A DNA stretch of 64,000 nucleotides from Pyrenochaeta sp. MPI-SDFR-AT-0127 (GCA_020747015.1 JAGTJM010000059.1:124001-188000); one strand, 5' to 3'. Counted from the first letter of the stretch, positions 22,232 through 33,761 are shown. Notes: generated by a model from the sequence alone, not told the origin. Program-made: numbers and translations.

Positions 22232-22708
22232 ATGAAGTTCTTTGTGCTTGCACTACAGGTTATCATCCTTGTTGAGTCTGTCGTCGGCACTCGTACGCCA
22301 GTCCAGGTCACCAACTTGACCCATGCTCTCCACTTCGATCCCTTAAATGATCAGGATGACCAGGCCAACCTGCCTACGACTACTCCACTCGGCATACCAT
22401 ACACTACCGTTACAGAATGCGGCACCGCGAAAAGCTCAACATCATGCTCTACCTCGACTTCAATCTGCGAGTACGGATCGTCCACGACCCTGATGTCCTG
22501 GCTCACGTCGGACTGCAACTGGCGCACCAATCCCACCGAATTCCCCGCTCCACCGCTTTCATGCTCCAACACGCGTATGACGACATCCAGGGGCTGCTAC
22601 GACACTTCTGTTATATGGCCTGATCCAGTTTCTGCACCTACGCGTAGCCATCTCCTAGTCGCTGGGAGTCCTCATGCTACCTCTACAGAGCTTGGTGAGT
22701 GTTGCTAA
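22232..22708 (+). CDS. Small secreted cysteine-containing protein, effector-like candidate
   Basis: ATG 22232 opens a 158-aa frame. It starts with a clear signal peptide (MKFFVLALQVIILVESVVG, cleavage near residue 19-20). The mature part is Ser/Thr-rich with eight cysteines, some arranged as TECGT, TSCST, SICEY, SDCNW and LSCSN. No family is recognised. Size, secretion signal and cysteine content fit the broad class of fungal small secreted proteins. The last codons (ELGECC, then stop) overlap a consensus GTGAGT donor at 22694. The true C-terminus may therefore be spliced to a short exon near 22772 or 22780 (GACAG and TTTGTAG acceptors), which would replace the terminal Cys-Cys. Both ends inside the short gene give only a few alternative residues. 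Confidence 0.7.
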   Translation: MKFFVLALQVIILVESVVGTRTPVQVTNLTHALHFDPLNDQDDQANLPTTTPLGIPYTTVTECGTAKSSTSCSTSTSICEYGSSTTLMSWLTSDCNWRTNPTEFPAPPLSCSNTRMTTSRGCYDTSVIWPDPVSAPTRSHLLVAGSPHATSTELGECC

Positions 22709-23110
22709 GACTGGAATGGTAAGTTTGCTTTTTGTATGATGCAGAGTTCGGATGCTGATGAGTTTGACAGTTTTGTAGTTTCATTTGCCTTTGCGGCATG
22801 AACGTTGCTTGATATTGGTGAAGTGTAGTGGAAGAGGCTTGATGCGAGAAAGAGGATGAATAGACAGAGGTGGCAAAATGAATCTGAGGATTGGGTATCA
22901 CAAAAGCTGCAGCAGTTGTGTCTACACTCTTTCTCAAAGGCGCGATACTCAGATTGAGCAGCGTACGAAAGTGATTGGAATACTTTGTCTAACTCATGTT
23001 ACACAGAAATTCTAGTCCTCAATGAGTCTAAAACGTGCAAGGATATCTTGCTCTACATTCATCTGACTTGGATAAAATATCTTAAGTTCCCACATCTCCT
23101 TCCTTCCACA
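22709..23110. other. Intergenic region between convergent genes
   Basis: About 400 bp between the ends of the secreted-protein gene and the dehydrogenase gene. Possible terminal exon of the former near 22772-22805. Otherwise nothing is seen. Confidence 0.45.
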
Positions 23111-24383
23111 CTACAGCCCAAACCCCTCAAGCGGATACTCCACACTCCCAATACGCTCAGGATACACCAAATCGCTCTGTTTCCTTACCTGATCCATGAC
23201 ACGCATAAGTTGCTCCGTCTCCTCAAGCGGAATAACCTCGCTCTGCAACCTGCCATCCCGTACACAGCGCGCACACTCATCCGCTTCCCAGAACATGCCG
23301 TGTCCGCCCCCAGGAATGGGAAATGACTTGGTGGCATGTTCGAATTCCGCCGGGGTTCCGCGCGACGCGCTCGAGGCGGGTGTGAGGGTGTATGAGCGAG
23401 GACGCGGCGCGTAGTCTATAGTCAAGTCGCCCAGAGTGCCTTGGATGCGTATGGCGTCTGGTGAAGGGAGGTTTGGGTTCGGGGTCGTGGCGACTTGTAT
23501 ACTTGTTCCTGCGACGCCGTGGGCTCCGGTAGGGAATTTCAAGAGCATGGTAGTCGTCTCGTCCGCGCCTGTGAGCTCGTACTTTGTGACTGCGCTGCTG
23601 ACGTGCGGGGCACCTCGTTGACCCTCTCCTTGTGCGTGGTACAGGATCATGAAGACCCAGGTTAAGCTGTAGATGCCAAGGTCGAGGAGCGCGCCGCCGG
23701 CGAGGTCGAGGTTGACCATGCGGTGTTTGGTGCCGAATTCCTTCTCTGCGTCGTTCCAGAAGGAGAAGTCTGCAAAGACGCGTTTTACATCGCCGAGTTG
23801 CCCGCTTCGAATGAATTCTGTGACTTCGCGGGAAAGGGGGAAGAAGCGTGTCCATACAGCTTCCATTAAGAACCTCTTCTTCTCTTTTGCTAGATCACGT
23901 AGGATGCGACATTGCTCGGCGTTTACAGTAATAGGCTTCTCAACGAGGACGTGTTTTCCGGCTTCAAGGGCAAGGCGGGTGTGCTGGTAATGATGAGAGT
24001 GCGGTGTTGCTACATAGATGATATCCACATCTTTGTCATTGACAAGTTCCTTGTAGGAGCCGAATGCTTTGGCGGTGCTTGGGGCTTTGACTTCGTTCAG
24101 GAAGTCTTGTGCACGTGAGGCTGATGTTGACGATGCTGCGGCGGCGACAATGTGGCGAATATCACCAGCATCTCGGGTGGTGGGGTCGACAAGGAGGTCC
24201 TTTGTGAATGCTGGGTGGTGTGGTTAGCTGGGTGATGTATACCGAGACTAAACCATCAGTGTTGGACTACTCTTTGCAATACCCCCCGTTGCTAGGGGTT
24301 TCGTTAGCACACGCGAATAGAATCAGTACATAAGCATGAATACCTAGAATGCCCCACCGAAGAGAAAATGCTTCTGAACTCAT
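23111..24383 (-). CDS. Gfo/Idh/MocA oxidoreductase, dihydrodiol / D-xylose dehydrogenase type
   Basis: An NADP-dependent sugar or trans-dihydrodiol dehydrogenase. Three exons are needed to rebuild the N-terminal Rossmann fold: 24383-24344, a 21-nt microexon 24291-24271, and 24210-23111, with introns of 52 and 60 bp. The joined start reads WGILATGGIAKTFTKDLL, the nucleotide-binding GxGxxA-like loop of this family. It is followed by AAASSTSASRAQDF, IIYVATPHSHHYQH and AGKHVLVEKPIT, which carries the catalytic-region EKP. The C-terminal domain includes LLDLGIYSLTWVF and the GGHGMFWEADECARC segment. The product is 386 aa, the usual family length. The substrate cannot be read from sequence. Confidence 0.88.
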
Positions 24384-24895
24384 ATTGAAGATCTATTAGA
24401 TGTTGAGCTGCCTGAGGAGGGGCATTTGCGACATTTGTACTGTGACGGCTCCACCACGATTCCGCGGATACATGGCCCATGTACCTGGCAGGTACTTCCG
24501 CAAAGTCAAGTGGTGGACATATCCCACGGAGTACCCCGCAGCGGCATGTGGGTGAGTAATGGGGCTGCTTTGTTGCTGCCCTAGCGGCTCCACGGGCAGA
24601 GAATCCGCCCCCAAAAGTCTGAAGTAGCAGAGCCGCTTCGTGTGCTATGATGCGGGTTTAGAAAGGGTAGCCCAACCTGCTATAAACGAAGATTGTATGG
24701 TTTAAAAGTATATACAAAGCGTAATTGAGATCCAGCTTTTCCACCTCTTGGGTATCCTGATTTTCCTCCCAGACCATTCTATGCCGCCACTGATCCCCGC
24801 CGATCCATTGGTATATTCGAAATCGCTATCCATTGATCCCAAAAAACTTTGATAAGAGCCAGGATTGCTAGGTCGTGCTCGTCCCGATTCGTAGT
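24384..24895. other. Intergenic region
   Basis: Promoter of the dehydrogenase gene and 3' flank of the carrier gene. No coding unit is supported. Confidence 0.5.
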
Positions 24896-26069
24896 CTACC
24901 GGCGAGCAAGCTTCTTCCGTGCCTGAATGGTATAAGCGTAGAGTGCGTCCTTGAACGCGAAAAGGAAGGCGGCGGTAATGACACTCTGGGTGACCTTTGG
25001 CCCAATGCCTAATAGATTATTAACATGCATATTATACGATTCGAAATGCTCCGAGAACTTACCTCCATAAAGGCCAGTATAGCCCTCCTCCCTGATAATC
25101 CTCCGGAAGGTTGTCAACATGTCCTCCCTCGGTCCATCCCTGCCGGCGACATGCATCCTGCTCTTGACGGTAATATACGGATAGGTGATTGTCGTAGCCA
25201 GAAGCTTGCCTAGCGCACCAAGGTAGAAAGCATCCTTTGGTGTGACTCTGCGCCTCTTCTCCAGATACTGCTTCATTTGCTCAAACACGGTATATTGGAG
25301 GATGGGGTTGATCACCAAGACCAGGGCAGGCATGACACCGGCAAACAGGCGCGCAGGGCCTTCGTCACGGATGAGGGCAACGACGGTGCCGAGCGTGGAC
25401 GGCGCCTTGGAGGGCTTCGGGGCACCGGGTAGGGCGTCCTCGGAAGCCTCAGACTTGCGTGTTGTCATTCGAGTGTTGACGACCCAGATGGGGTTAGTCA
25501 TGAGGACTGTTGCGCTGCCGGCGATGGCGCCTGCAATCATGGACTCGATGGTGGTGAGTTTGGACGACGCGCGACCGGCTTTGAGGGCAGCCTTTTCGAA
25601 GAAGGAGCGAGTCCATTCATACCCTTTTGCAGTTAGTATATCGAGTGTATATATATATATATATGTGTGTGTGTGTTTCAACACTTCAAGCCATACGTAC
25701 AGTAGTAGTAGACAAAGTTGGTCACGCTGATGCCGAACAGGGCAGAGTCCAGGCCGGCATAGAGGCCTGCAATGCCTTCTCGCTTTATGATGCGGCGCGC
25801 AGCATTGAGCGTCGAAGATTGAGCGCGCTTCGACTCGACCTGGGCACGGGTAGACAGGGTGATGAGGGGATAGCTGTCCGCGGTTAGCACGTGGGCATGG
25901 GCGACGCGCTATGGGTGAAAGCATACGTCAAAGCCATGGACAGCAGCCCTCCACCAGCACCGGCGAGAGCATGCGCCACATTGTCGCTCTGCTGAGCCGC
26001 CGTGCTCTGCGGCACTGACGACGTAGACTCGGCCAGCTTCTCCTGGGCCTTCACCTGAGCTTGAGACAT
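24896..26069 (-). CDS. Peroxisomal adenine-nucleotide carrier (PMP47/ANT1 type)
   Basis: A mitochondrial-carrier-family protein of the peroxisomal PMP47/ANT1/SLC25A17 branch, which moves ATP or cofactors into peroxisomes for fatty-acid activation. Four exons: 26069-25927, 25873-25701, 25623-25063 and 25008-24896, with introns of 53, 77 and 54 bp. The product is 329 aa with three carrier repeats. Repeat signatures are ALTYPLITLSTRAQVESK, LMTNPIWVVNTRMTTRK and TITYPYITVKSRMHV, each with PxxxxxxR/K. IKREGIAGLYAGL, IREEGYTGLYGG and IGPKVTQSVITAA complete the repeats. The second intron contains an AC/AT microsatellite. The third is a multiple of three without a stop. ATG 26069 follows a GAGTC repeat in the leader. 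Confidence 0.9.
25645..25677 (+). repeat. (TA)n(TG)n microsatellite inside an intron
   Basis: About 9 TA units followed by about 7 TG units, entirely within the 77-bp second intron of the carrier gene, next to the branch-point and acceptor end. Confidence 0.9.
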
Positions 26070-26617
26070 TGTCTACTATTCGAGTCGAGTCGAGTCGAGT
26101 CGCGTCGGGGGTCAAAAGGAGGGGAGGCGCGGGGCTAGTAAGACCAGGTGCGCAAAGGCTGCAGAGAGAGCAGGTGTAGTAAGAAACACGTCAAGATGTG
26201 GTATTAGGAGAAGACGGCGTCCAAAAGGAGGGTGTTGCAAAATGCCGCCAAAGTGCGAGTGTCTCCGCATTATGAGGGTGCGGCTCCGTCTGGCTTGTGA
26301 ACGTCACTCTGCATTCCCGGGGTGCAATGTACAACCGAGGTAACAGGATCCGCCCATACTAGCGAGCAGCCCGGCTACCATACTCGCACCCTCTCCATGT
26401 GCAATCTTATTTTGCATTTGCACTTCATGCGAGCACAGAGACTTACCTTCTACATCAGTGATTGGCCCTGTGGAGAAAGAGTATTGGTCAAACTACCTGG
26501 GGCCACTTTCAATGCCCCCTTTTTTTTGCGGGGAGATAGAATTATGACTTTAGTGTCCATTACTAGCAAAAATGCCCCGGCTATACAGGCAACTCAGTGA
26601 TCAAAGATAGTTTCACG
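26070..26617. other. Intergenic, leader and promoter of the carrier gene
   Basis: Carries the CGAGT repeat just upstream of the carrier ATG, then unassigned DNA and the 3' flank of the permease gene. No gene is supported. Confidence 0.5.
26081..26107 (+). repeat. (CGAGT)n pentanucleotide repeat
   Basis: Four perfect CGAGT units plus degenerate CGCGT, 12 bp upstream of the carrier start codon and therefore probably in its 5' UTR. Confidence 0.85.
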
Positions 26618-28254
26618 TCACCTTCCACATGTCCTCTTCTCTACAAGCCTAAATGGAATGTAGAGCAACGCTGACAGCACAATGGCAACTTCAAATCCGA
26701 TATCGCCCGTAGTCTTTGCAATTGGGCCAGTGAACCAGACCTGTCCTATGCACGGAATGACCAGTCCAAAGCATAGCACCGCAGCAGCAATAGCAGCAAA
26801 GCCAGGTGGAAGCTTCTTGACATCATCCCATGCCGTCTCGTCCTCGGTATAAGATGCAAACTTCGCCCTTCTAAACAGTAAATGCTCAGTCAGCACAATG
26901 CCAATGAACGCAGAGCTCCAGTACCCAATTACTCCAATAAAATTCTCGAGGTTCAGGAAGAATGCTTTGGCTGCTTCGACAGCAACACCGATGACGATGC
27001 CAGTGATGATGATGCTGAACAAGACGCGTGGGACACGGAAGAGCCATGGAATGAACATTTGCAGGTTCAGTGTGACACTGTACATGGTCGCTGACAGATT
27101 TCCAAGCATCGAGAAGGCTAGGATGACGGTGACGAAGCGGCCAAATCCTCCAGCTGAGTGCATCATAGCCGCAAGCACACCACTTGCCGCATTGGAATCG
27201 TAGCCAGCTTTCCATTCGGGTATGTTGGGCGTTGCACCACCCATGGCTGCGCCGAGGGTCATGAGTAAGATGGTCGGGAGAGTAAGGCCAGTGTACGTGT
27301 ATGACGCGATACGAAGTGGTGGAGCCTTCGGGTGCATATATGTGGAGAAATCGCTTGCTAGAGCCGCCCACGGGAGCATGAAACTTGCGACGAGCCCACC
27401 GAACGATAGTATCTGTGCAGCGGTTGCTGCAGGGGCTTCGACTTGCTGGTTAAGGCTCTTTCCTCCACATCCTGCAGCGATGATGAGCGCGATCAAAGCA
27501 GGAATCCATGCCCATCGCTCGTAGATATGTAGTACCCGGAAGCCGCAGAAAGAAATGACCAGGGCGAGGAGGGCCACAATGACAATGCCGACAGTCGCAC
27601 TGATCGTTTCTCCATCCATAACAGCTGAAAGAGCAAAGCCGCCGATGATGGAGTCAATGACACAGAAGCCAGTCAACGTGGCCAAGTTCATCAGTACGAG
27701 GATAGAGACAAAGTATTTGCCGAATGAGAAACGTGCTTGGACAAGCTGCCGCATACCCGTCTTCGGTCCCCAGGTACACATATACGCCACTGGCGCTGCT
27801 GAGATCAAGGTGAAGAACAGAATGACGAGCGCGGCATCTCGAAGAGGGAGGCCAAAAATCATGGTCCCAACCATACCAAAAGTTACTCTGTGCATGCGTT
27901 AACAGGAAGACCTTTTGTTCTGTGTTTGTCCATCTCAAATGATAGTCGAGTGGCCATCAAGCGTTCCAAAGACCATACGTACGGTAGAGGATTGCAGCTC
28001 ACGCAAAACCAGAGCGTGAAGATGCTGAAGTAATTCGTCTCCTTCCGAAGCTCATACGGCACAGGTGTGCAGCCTCTAAGCTCAACATCTCCTCGCTTTT
28101 CCAAGAAGCTGAGGATGCCTCTCAGTCCTCCCGCTCTTGCTTGCTTTCCCTCTGTAAGGTCCGCCTTGCCCGTCATTGGATCAGCCTGCTTCATCTCTTT
28201 CTCAGACGGAGCCCTGCTACTCTCGACATCGTCCATGGCCGCCAATCCCGGCAT
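26618..28254 (-). CDS. NCS1-family purine-cytosine permease (FCY2-like)
   Basis: A plasma-membrane proton symporter for purine bases and cytosine. Exons are 28254-27983 and 27887-26618, with a 95-bp intron (GTACGT...GCATGCACAG). The join reads NPLP-VTFGMVGTMIFGL, the first membrane helix of NCS1 carriers. The product is about 513 aa with roughly 12 helices. Family signs include GLPLRDAALVI, WGPKTGMRQLVQARFSFG, FCGFRVLHIYERWAWIP, ASDFSTYMHP and GYWSSAFIGIVLTEH. The cytosolic N-terminus has ELRKETNYFSIFTLWF. ATG 28254 or ATG 28236 (six residues shorter) are both possible. It is divergent from the drug-antiporter gene. Confidence 0.92.
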
Positions 28255-28942
28255 AACTCGGCCGCTCTTATGATAACGTTTTTTCTGGGGGCTGACAAGA
28301 TTGCCCAAACCCAACCCAAGCTCGGTATTCCGAGGCCGTGGTACAGAGACTTTAGAGCTGATCCACCTTTTTTTGTTATCGCCAACAAACTGGAAATGGA
28401 GAAAATCTGGGGTTCTAGTTATACATCATGTAAGAAAAGACATGCGACGACTGGGCCATCCGCGAGTCGCTCAGCTGCGCTTCATCGAGATATGACTCCC
28501 GGTGGCGCGTCACTATGAAAAAAACTGCGCATCGGAACGTCGCCTCGTCCCTAGATTATCCGGGGCTCAAAAGAAATCTTGCCGGTTCTTTGCGATCTGG
28601 CCGGCTTCGAGGAACGCTAAACCACCCACAGCCGCTTAGCCGCCGATTAACGCTGACAGGCATAGAGCGCCTGTGATAGGCAAAGCGCCATTCAGCAAAG
28701 CGGTGCCTCAGGTCATTGATGTGGTGTTGATGGGTGTGGCCGATGTTCGCCGATTATTGTCGAATACCGCGTGTGTCTCTTGCAGCTTCGCCCTACCATA
28801 GGTGCTACGGTGCTCTTTAAACCGAGCTGCAGAGGAGTCGTTGGGAAGGGTTGAACATTTGCGCAGTGATATAGAGAGATGCTTTCCGCGCGGCTTTCCG
28901 GATGGTTACTTCCTTTCGCACCATTTCCAGGACAAGAGCAAG
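28255..28942. promoter_or_regulatory. Bidirectional promoter of two transporter genes
   Basis: 688 bp between divergent permease and MFS start codons. Open frames here are short and not coding-like. Confidence 0.5.
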
Positions 28943-30461
28943 ATGGCAAGCTCAGACAAGAAGCTAGAACGACCTGAAGAAGCCATCCTGTCTCCAGAAC
29001 CACCGGAGAACAGCCAATTGGAGGAGCCGTACAGTATCTACACCACCAAGGAGAAATGGCTTATTGTAGCCATGGTGGCTATGGCCGGATTTTACAGGTG
29101 CGTGACGATGCCAGATGCCTCACTACCATGTTGCTGATAACATCAGCCCTCTACCAGCGAACATATACTTCCCCGCGATACCGACCCTCGCTCGCGTCTT
29201 CGACAAATCAACAGATGCCATCAATCAGACCGTCACCATCTACCTAGTCTTCCAAGGCATCTCGCCAATGCTTTGGGGTCCAATCAGCGACCGCTATGGA
29301 AGACGTCTCGTCTACATAGTCTGCCTGTCCATCCTCATCGCCTCTAGCGTTGGCATGGCATTATGTCCGACTGACCATTTCTGGCTTTTATTATTCCTCC
29401 GGTGCTTCCAGTCTGGCGGTAGTGCGAGTACAATCGCCTTAGGTGCTGGAGTGATTGGCGATATCTCGACATCAAAGGAACGAGGAGGCTACTTTGGCAT
29501 GTTCAACCTTGGACCCATGCTGGCGCCATGCATTGCTCCAGCACTAGGTGGAGCCTTGTCTCAGACCCTGGGATGGCGGTCAATCTTCTGGAGCATTGTT
29601 ATCATGGTCGCAGCCGGCCTTGTCTGCATCGCCCTGTTCCTCCCAGAAACTCTTCGATCAATTTCAGGCAATGGCAGCAAACCTGTCCCCCGCCACCTTC
29701 GTGCTATCATACCCGTCGTTGGGCGAAAAGCCTCGCTGGAAGCTTTCAATGGCGAATTGCGTGCAAAGCCTCGGTATTCCGTCAACCCATTTGTGTTGTT
29801 CACATACCCGGACGTAATCGTACTGCTTACCTTCACGGGTATCGTATATGCCGTATTCTACACTGTGACTGCGACCATCTCATCGTCCTTTGCCAGAGTA
29901 TATCCCGACCTTTCCGAAACCGTGCTCGGTCTCTGTTACCTACCCGTTGGCGCAGGTATGATCATTGGCAGCACCATGACAGGAAAGATGTTGGACTGGG
30001 AGTACGCTCGTATCAAAGCAAAGTCTGGCGACAAGTTCACGATCGAATATGCAAGACTGCGCATCATGCCATTCTACCTTACACTGTTCGTTGTCTGCAT
30101 CGTCGCATGGGGATGGGTTATCCAAGCAAAGGCACACCTTTCAATCCCATTGATCCTCGGTGTATTCGTCGGATGGACATCCATGGGCATCTTGAACACA
30201 ACCATGACGCTCAACATTGACATTTTACAAACACGCAGTTCGGGAGCTACTGCTTGTACAAATCTCGCCAGATGCTCACTAGCAGCAGTATTAATTTCCA
30301 TCATCGACCGCATGACGACAGCCTGGGGCGATGGCTGGACATACACATTCTGGGGCGGAATTTGCGCTCTGTTGCTTCCCCTCATGCTTCTCGAGATCAA
30401 AATGGGTCCCAAATGGCGGATGAAGCGGGAGAGAGAAGCAGCAGAAGAGGAGCAAACATAA
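28943..30461 (+). CDS. MFS transporter, DHA1 drug:H+ antiporter (Qdr/Aqr-like)
   Basis: A 12-helix proton antiporter of the DHA1 group, probably in the plasma membrane, exporting drugs or metabolites. Exons are 28943-29097 and 29147-30461. The 49-bp intron (GTGCGT...AACATCAG) joins to read AGFYSPLPANIYFPAIPTLA, the hallmark first helix of this group. The product is 489 aa. Motif A is GPISDRYGRRLVY, and the helix-5 motif C region is NLGPMLAPCIAPALGGAL. The central loop carries PVPRHLRAIIP. The N-terminal 45 residues are acidic and cytosolic. The basic end (KMGPKWRMKRERE) faces the cytosol. The substrate is unknown. Confidence 0.92.
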
Positions 30462-31420
30462 GTAACGCGCATGTTATTAGAGATTGTTTTATCCATCTCT
30501 AACAGACAGTTGATAAACCGATTTGGGTTTTTAGAATCTTCTTGATTTTGAGTTGTAACAGATGCACTATACCCCTACATATACAGCGTGTACATAGCAG
30601 AATTTCAAGCATTCAATGTTCTCATCTCAACCTTTTTTTGGGGACTTGTGATTGTGGGCCACAAATTCATCGTCCACCGTTGACCAGACAAGCATACCTT
30701 TCAACAGCCGTAGAGATTGTCTGTTTCTAGGTCCAGGCTACGTGCAAAGTCTCCTCTTACTCTAGCAACAATCAGTTCGAGCACCAGAGAATCGAGGAAC
30801 CAGTTCGATACATGTTTTCCGAGTACTGATCGGGTCTTATAGCGGTCCTATGGTAGTTTATTACGTGCAATGAGAGAGGAAAATAACAAAAGGTGTAATG
30901 TTAACAACAAGTGTTGAGATCGGCTTGGTAGTGAGAATATAGCCCAGGTAACAACAAGAGAGGAAGGTACAAGACATAGCAAGAGCAGGAGTAGCATTAA
31001 CAGAGCTCAGCATAGAAGATGACGTTTGATCTCAGCACCCCATAATTTTCTTCATTTGATATCTTATCTCTCGTCTCTCTGGCCCCCTGTGCCTAACCAT
31101 GACCAATCCCAGTCACATTATCTCTTTTCGTTCTGCTCGTGGCCTATAAAAATACAAGCAAAAGCATAGCTGCGAGCTAGAGCGCTGCTCCAAAGAAACT
31201 CCAAGACGGACCCGTAGGCTGTGACTGCAAAGAGAAGACGCCGACCGTACTGGTACAGATCGCTCATGTAGACGCAAGACTGAAAATGACTAAGAAAAAT
31301 GTGTCGCACGCTACCACCAAGTGTTCGCCGACAAGCCCACCCAACTCCTTTTTCCTGTAGTAGTGACTATAACCATCCACATATTGTTCGCATACTCGTC
31401 AAAGATCGGTATTCCGCTGA
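30462..31420. other. Intergenic region between convergent genes
   Basis: 960 bp between the 3' ends of the MFS and Scd6 genes, relatively AT-rich, holding both 3' UTRs. No coding unit is supported. Confidence 0.5.
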
Positions 31421-33469
31421 TTAGGCGGCTGGAGCTTCTCCAAACTGCTCACCACCGCGTCCCCTTGGCGCACCACGACCGCGGAAGCCAAAGCCCCGAC
31501 CGCGTCCACGACCACGGCCGCGACCTCGGAAGCCACCTCGGTAGCCGTCAACGCTACCCTGGCCAAAGGTTTCCATGTTCTTCCTACGCTCTTCGCTTCG
31601 GAACTCCTGGCCGCGTCTATTGGCAGCCTCGTCCCTGTCTTTGAGCTCACTTGAGATGTTGTCGAAGAAGCTAGACCCCTTGTCGTATGCGCCAGGAATG
31701 ACAACGTCCTCTTTCTCGGCGCCGTTCGTCTCACCGTTGGATATGGCTTCTATGGTTGGAGCGACCGCTGCATCACCAAGTGGTGATCCAGTTGCGATGG
31801 CTTCCTTCACCAAATCTTGCTTGTTGAATTTGGCATTGGCAGACTCAAAGTCGAAATCTGTAGTCGGAACTTCCATCTTCGGGTGTTGTGGGTGACCTCC
31901 TCTTCCACCTCGTCCTCCACGTCCGCCACGGAACTCTCCGGTTCCTCGCTGACGATGCTGGCGGTTTTGTTGTTCCCGCATACCCTCGACCTTCTGCGCG
32001 AGATTATTCAAAGGGTCTGAAGCAGGTGCTGAACCCTGGCCTTGAGCCTGTCCCTTGTTCTGCAGATTAAGCTTGGCCATAGCTTCGGCAACGGCAGCGG
32101 TTGCTAATTGAGTTGCGTTCTGTTGTTGGGCCGCGGTCCCTGAAGTTTGCTGAGACTGAGCTGAAGCGGCTCCTGGCTGTTGTGCATGTGGTGCGGTCTT
32201 GGGAACCTTCGGGCTTGGGATAGGAACGGCCGGAACTATACGACCACCCTTGGGGCCCCCTCTGGGTGCTCCCGCTACTGGTTGAGTGACCTGAGGTTGG
32301 GGAGGTGCAAGCGCAGCCGCAACATCAGGCTTGGAGTCCACCGGTGGGGGAGGGGCCTGCTTTGCTGCTGCTGCTTGCGACGATTTTGCTTTCGGGGCCC
32401 CTTTCGACTCTGGTGGTTGAGCGGTGCCGTCCGCTTCAGCGACCTTTGGTTGTGGTGTGGCAGCCTTCTCGTCCTTACTTGACTGAGGTCCAGATTGTGC
32501 AGCCCCCCTTGGACCTTGTTGAGGCTGGTTCTGGTGCTGATGTTGCAGACCAGGAGGACCAACCGGCATGTTAGGAGAGAACGGCCCGGGAGGTCCATTG
32601 AAGCCCTGGCCAGGTGGGAACCAGCCGGGCGGTGGAGCTCCGAATGGGGGCATGCCAAAGGCACCAGGTGGTCCTCCTGGGAATGGACCAGGTCCACCAG
32701 GAAATCCACCTTGAGGACCAAACCGATTCGGATAGGGGCCACCGGGGCCACCAGGGCCAGCGAAGGGTGGATAGCCGCCCGGGGGAAACTGGGCATGCGG
32801 GGGGAAGTTTGGCGGCGGTTGTTGCTGACGTTGCTGATCTTGTGGAGGGTTTTCCTGGCGAGACTGTGATTGTGGTACCTGTTGCACATAATCGCGTCAG
32901 CAATGGAGCTTTCAAAACAAATTGAAGAAAAGCTTGCGAGTTTGTAAGGGTCTCAGAAGGAAGGCAACGGAAAATATCCACACGGTTTTGCGCTCTCGGT
33001 GGTTTAATGATTTACATCCGAAAATTTTACATCACCGACTCATAGTTGAATGAACAAGACAATAGGCGTAGACTTACTCCGATGATAGCTGGGTCCTGAG
33101 GCATGGCAGGTGGGGCTTTCTCCTTTGCAGACTCCTCGATGCGCAGATCCTTCACATCACTGCCGCGGAACACGATCTGCTCGTAGACGACGTCTGAAGG
33201 CGGATACTCGTCCTTGCCGCCTTTGCGGCCCTCGGTACCGAAGGAGCGCACATTGTCTAGCGAGACTGTCGACGCTTCCGAGTTGATTTCGACGAGCGTG
33301 CCGACATAGCTGCGCACGTCAATTGCCGCATCCAATGGCTTCTCAACAGCTAGCTACTGACCGGATGTCGCTCTTTGAGATGAGGGAGATGCGAGATCTA
33401 AGCAATATGCATCAGTGGGAGCTCAAGCTCGACGGCCGAAGTTGCGACTGACCCGATGAACTCGGACAT
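31421..33469 (-). CDS. SCD6: Scd6/LSM14 family mRNA decapping activator and translation repressor
   Basis: Scd6/Sum2/LSM14 binds eIF4G and the decapping factors Dcp2 and Dhh1 in P-bodies. Four exons: 33469-33453, 33397-33362, 33309-33078 and 32878-31421, with introns of 55, 52 and 199 bp. All phases match, giving 580 aa. The joined N-terminus MSEFIGSRISLISKSDIRY starts the LSm domain (residues 1-85, with YVGTLVEINSEASTVSL and VYEQIVFRGSDVKDL). A long Pro/Gly/Gln-rich disordered middle follows. The DFDF box lies at about 435-455 (TDFDFESANAKF), the FFD box at about 493-508 (YDKGSSFFDNISSE) and the TFG box at about 523-541. A terminal RGG tract of about 25 residues closes the protein. All diagnostic elements are present. 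Confidence 0.95.
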
Positions 33470-33761
33470 GGCGGTGGACTGTGGGGATCAAAACAGGAGT
33501 AAGAGAGTGAAGAAGCTAGATGAAGAGGGAAGGAAGAAGGGAGGAGAGATAAGGAGGAGAGGTCGTGGCAGGTAAGCGGGGGAGGTGTGTGTGTAAGAGA
33601 GAGAGAGAGAGAGGCTGGTTATGAAGGAGCGGCGGTCGTGGGCTGAAGAGCAGACTTGGCAGGTTTAGCTTAGCGAGGCGGGTCCTCGGAGCTTGAGCCT
33701 CACCCTCAAACGTCCCTTACCCCACACCTCGTCCCATGTACCACCTTTGCCACTGCTCGCC
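33470..33761. promoter_or_regulatory. Shared promoter of SCD6 and the KPWE-protein gene
   Basis: 292 bp between divergent ATGs, purine-rich on the plus strand and including a GA microsatellite at 33596-33613. Confidence 0.55.
33596..33613 (+). repeat. (GA)9 microsatellite
   Basis: About nine uninterrupted GA units in the short divergent promoter between SCD6 and the KPWE-protein gene. GA tracts can keep promoters nucleosome-free. Confidence 0.85.
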
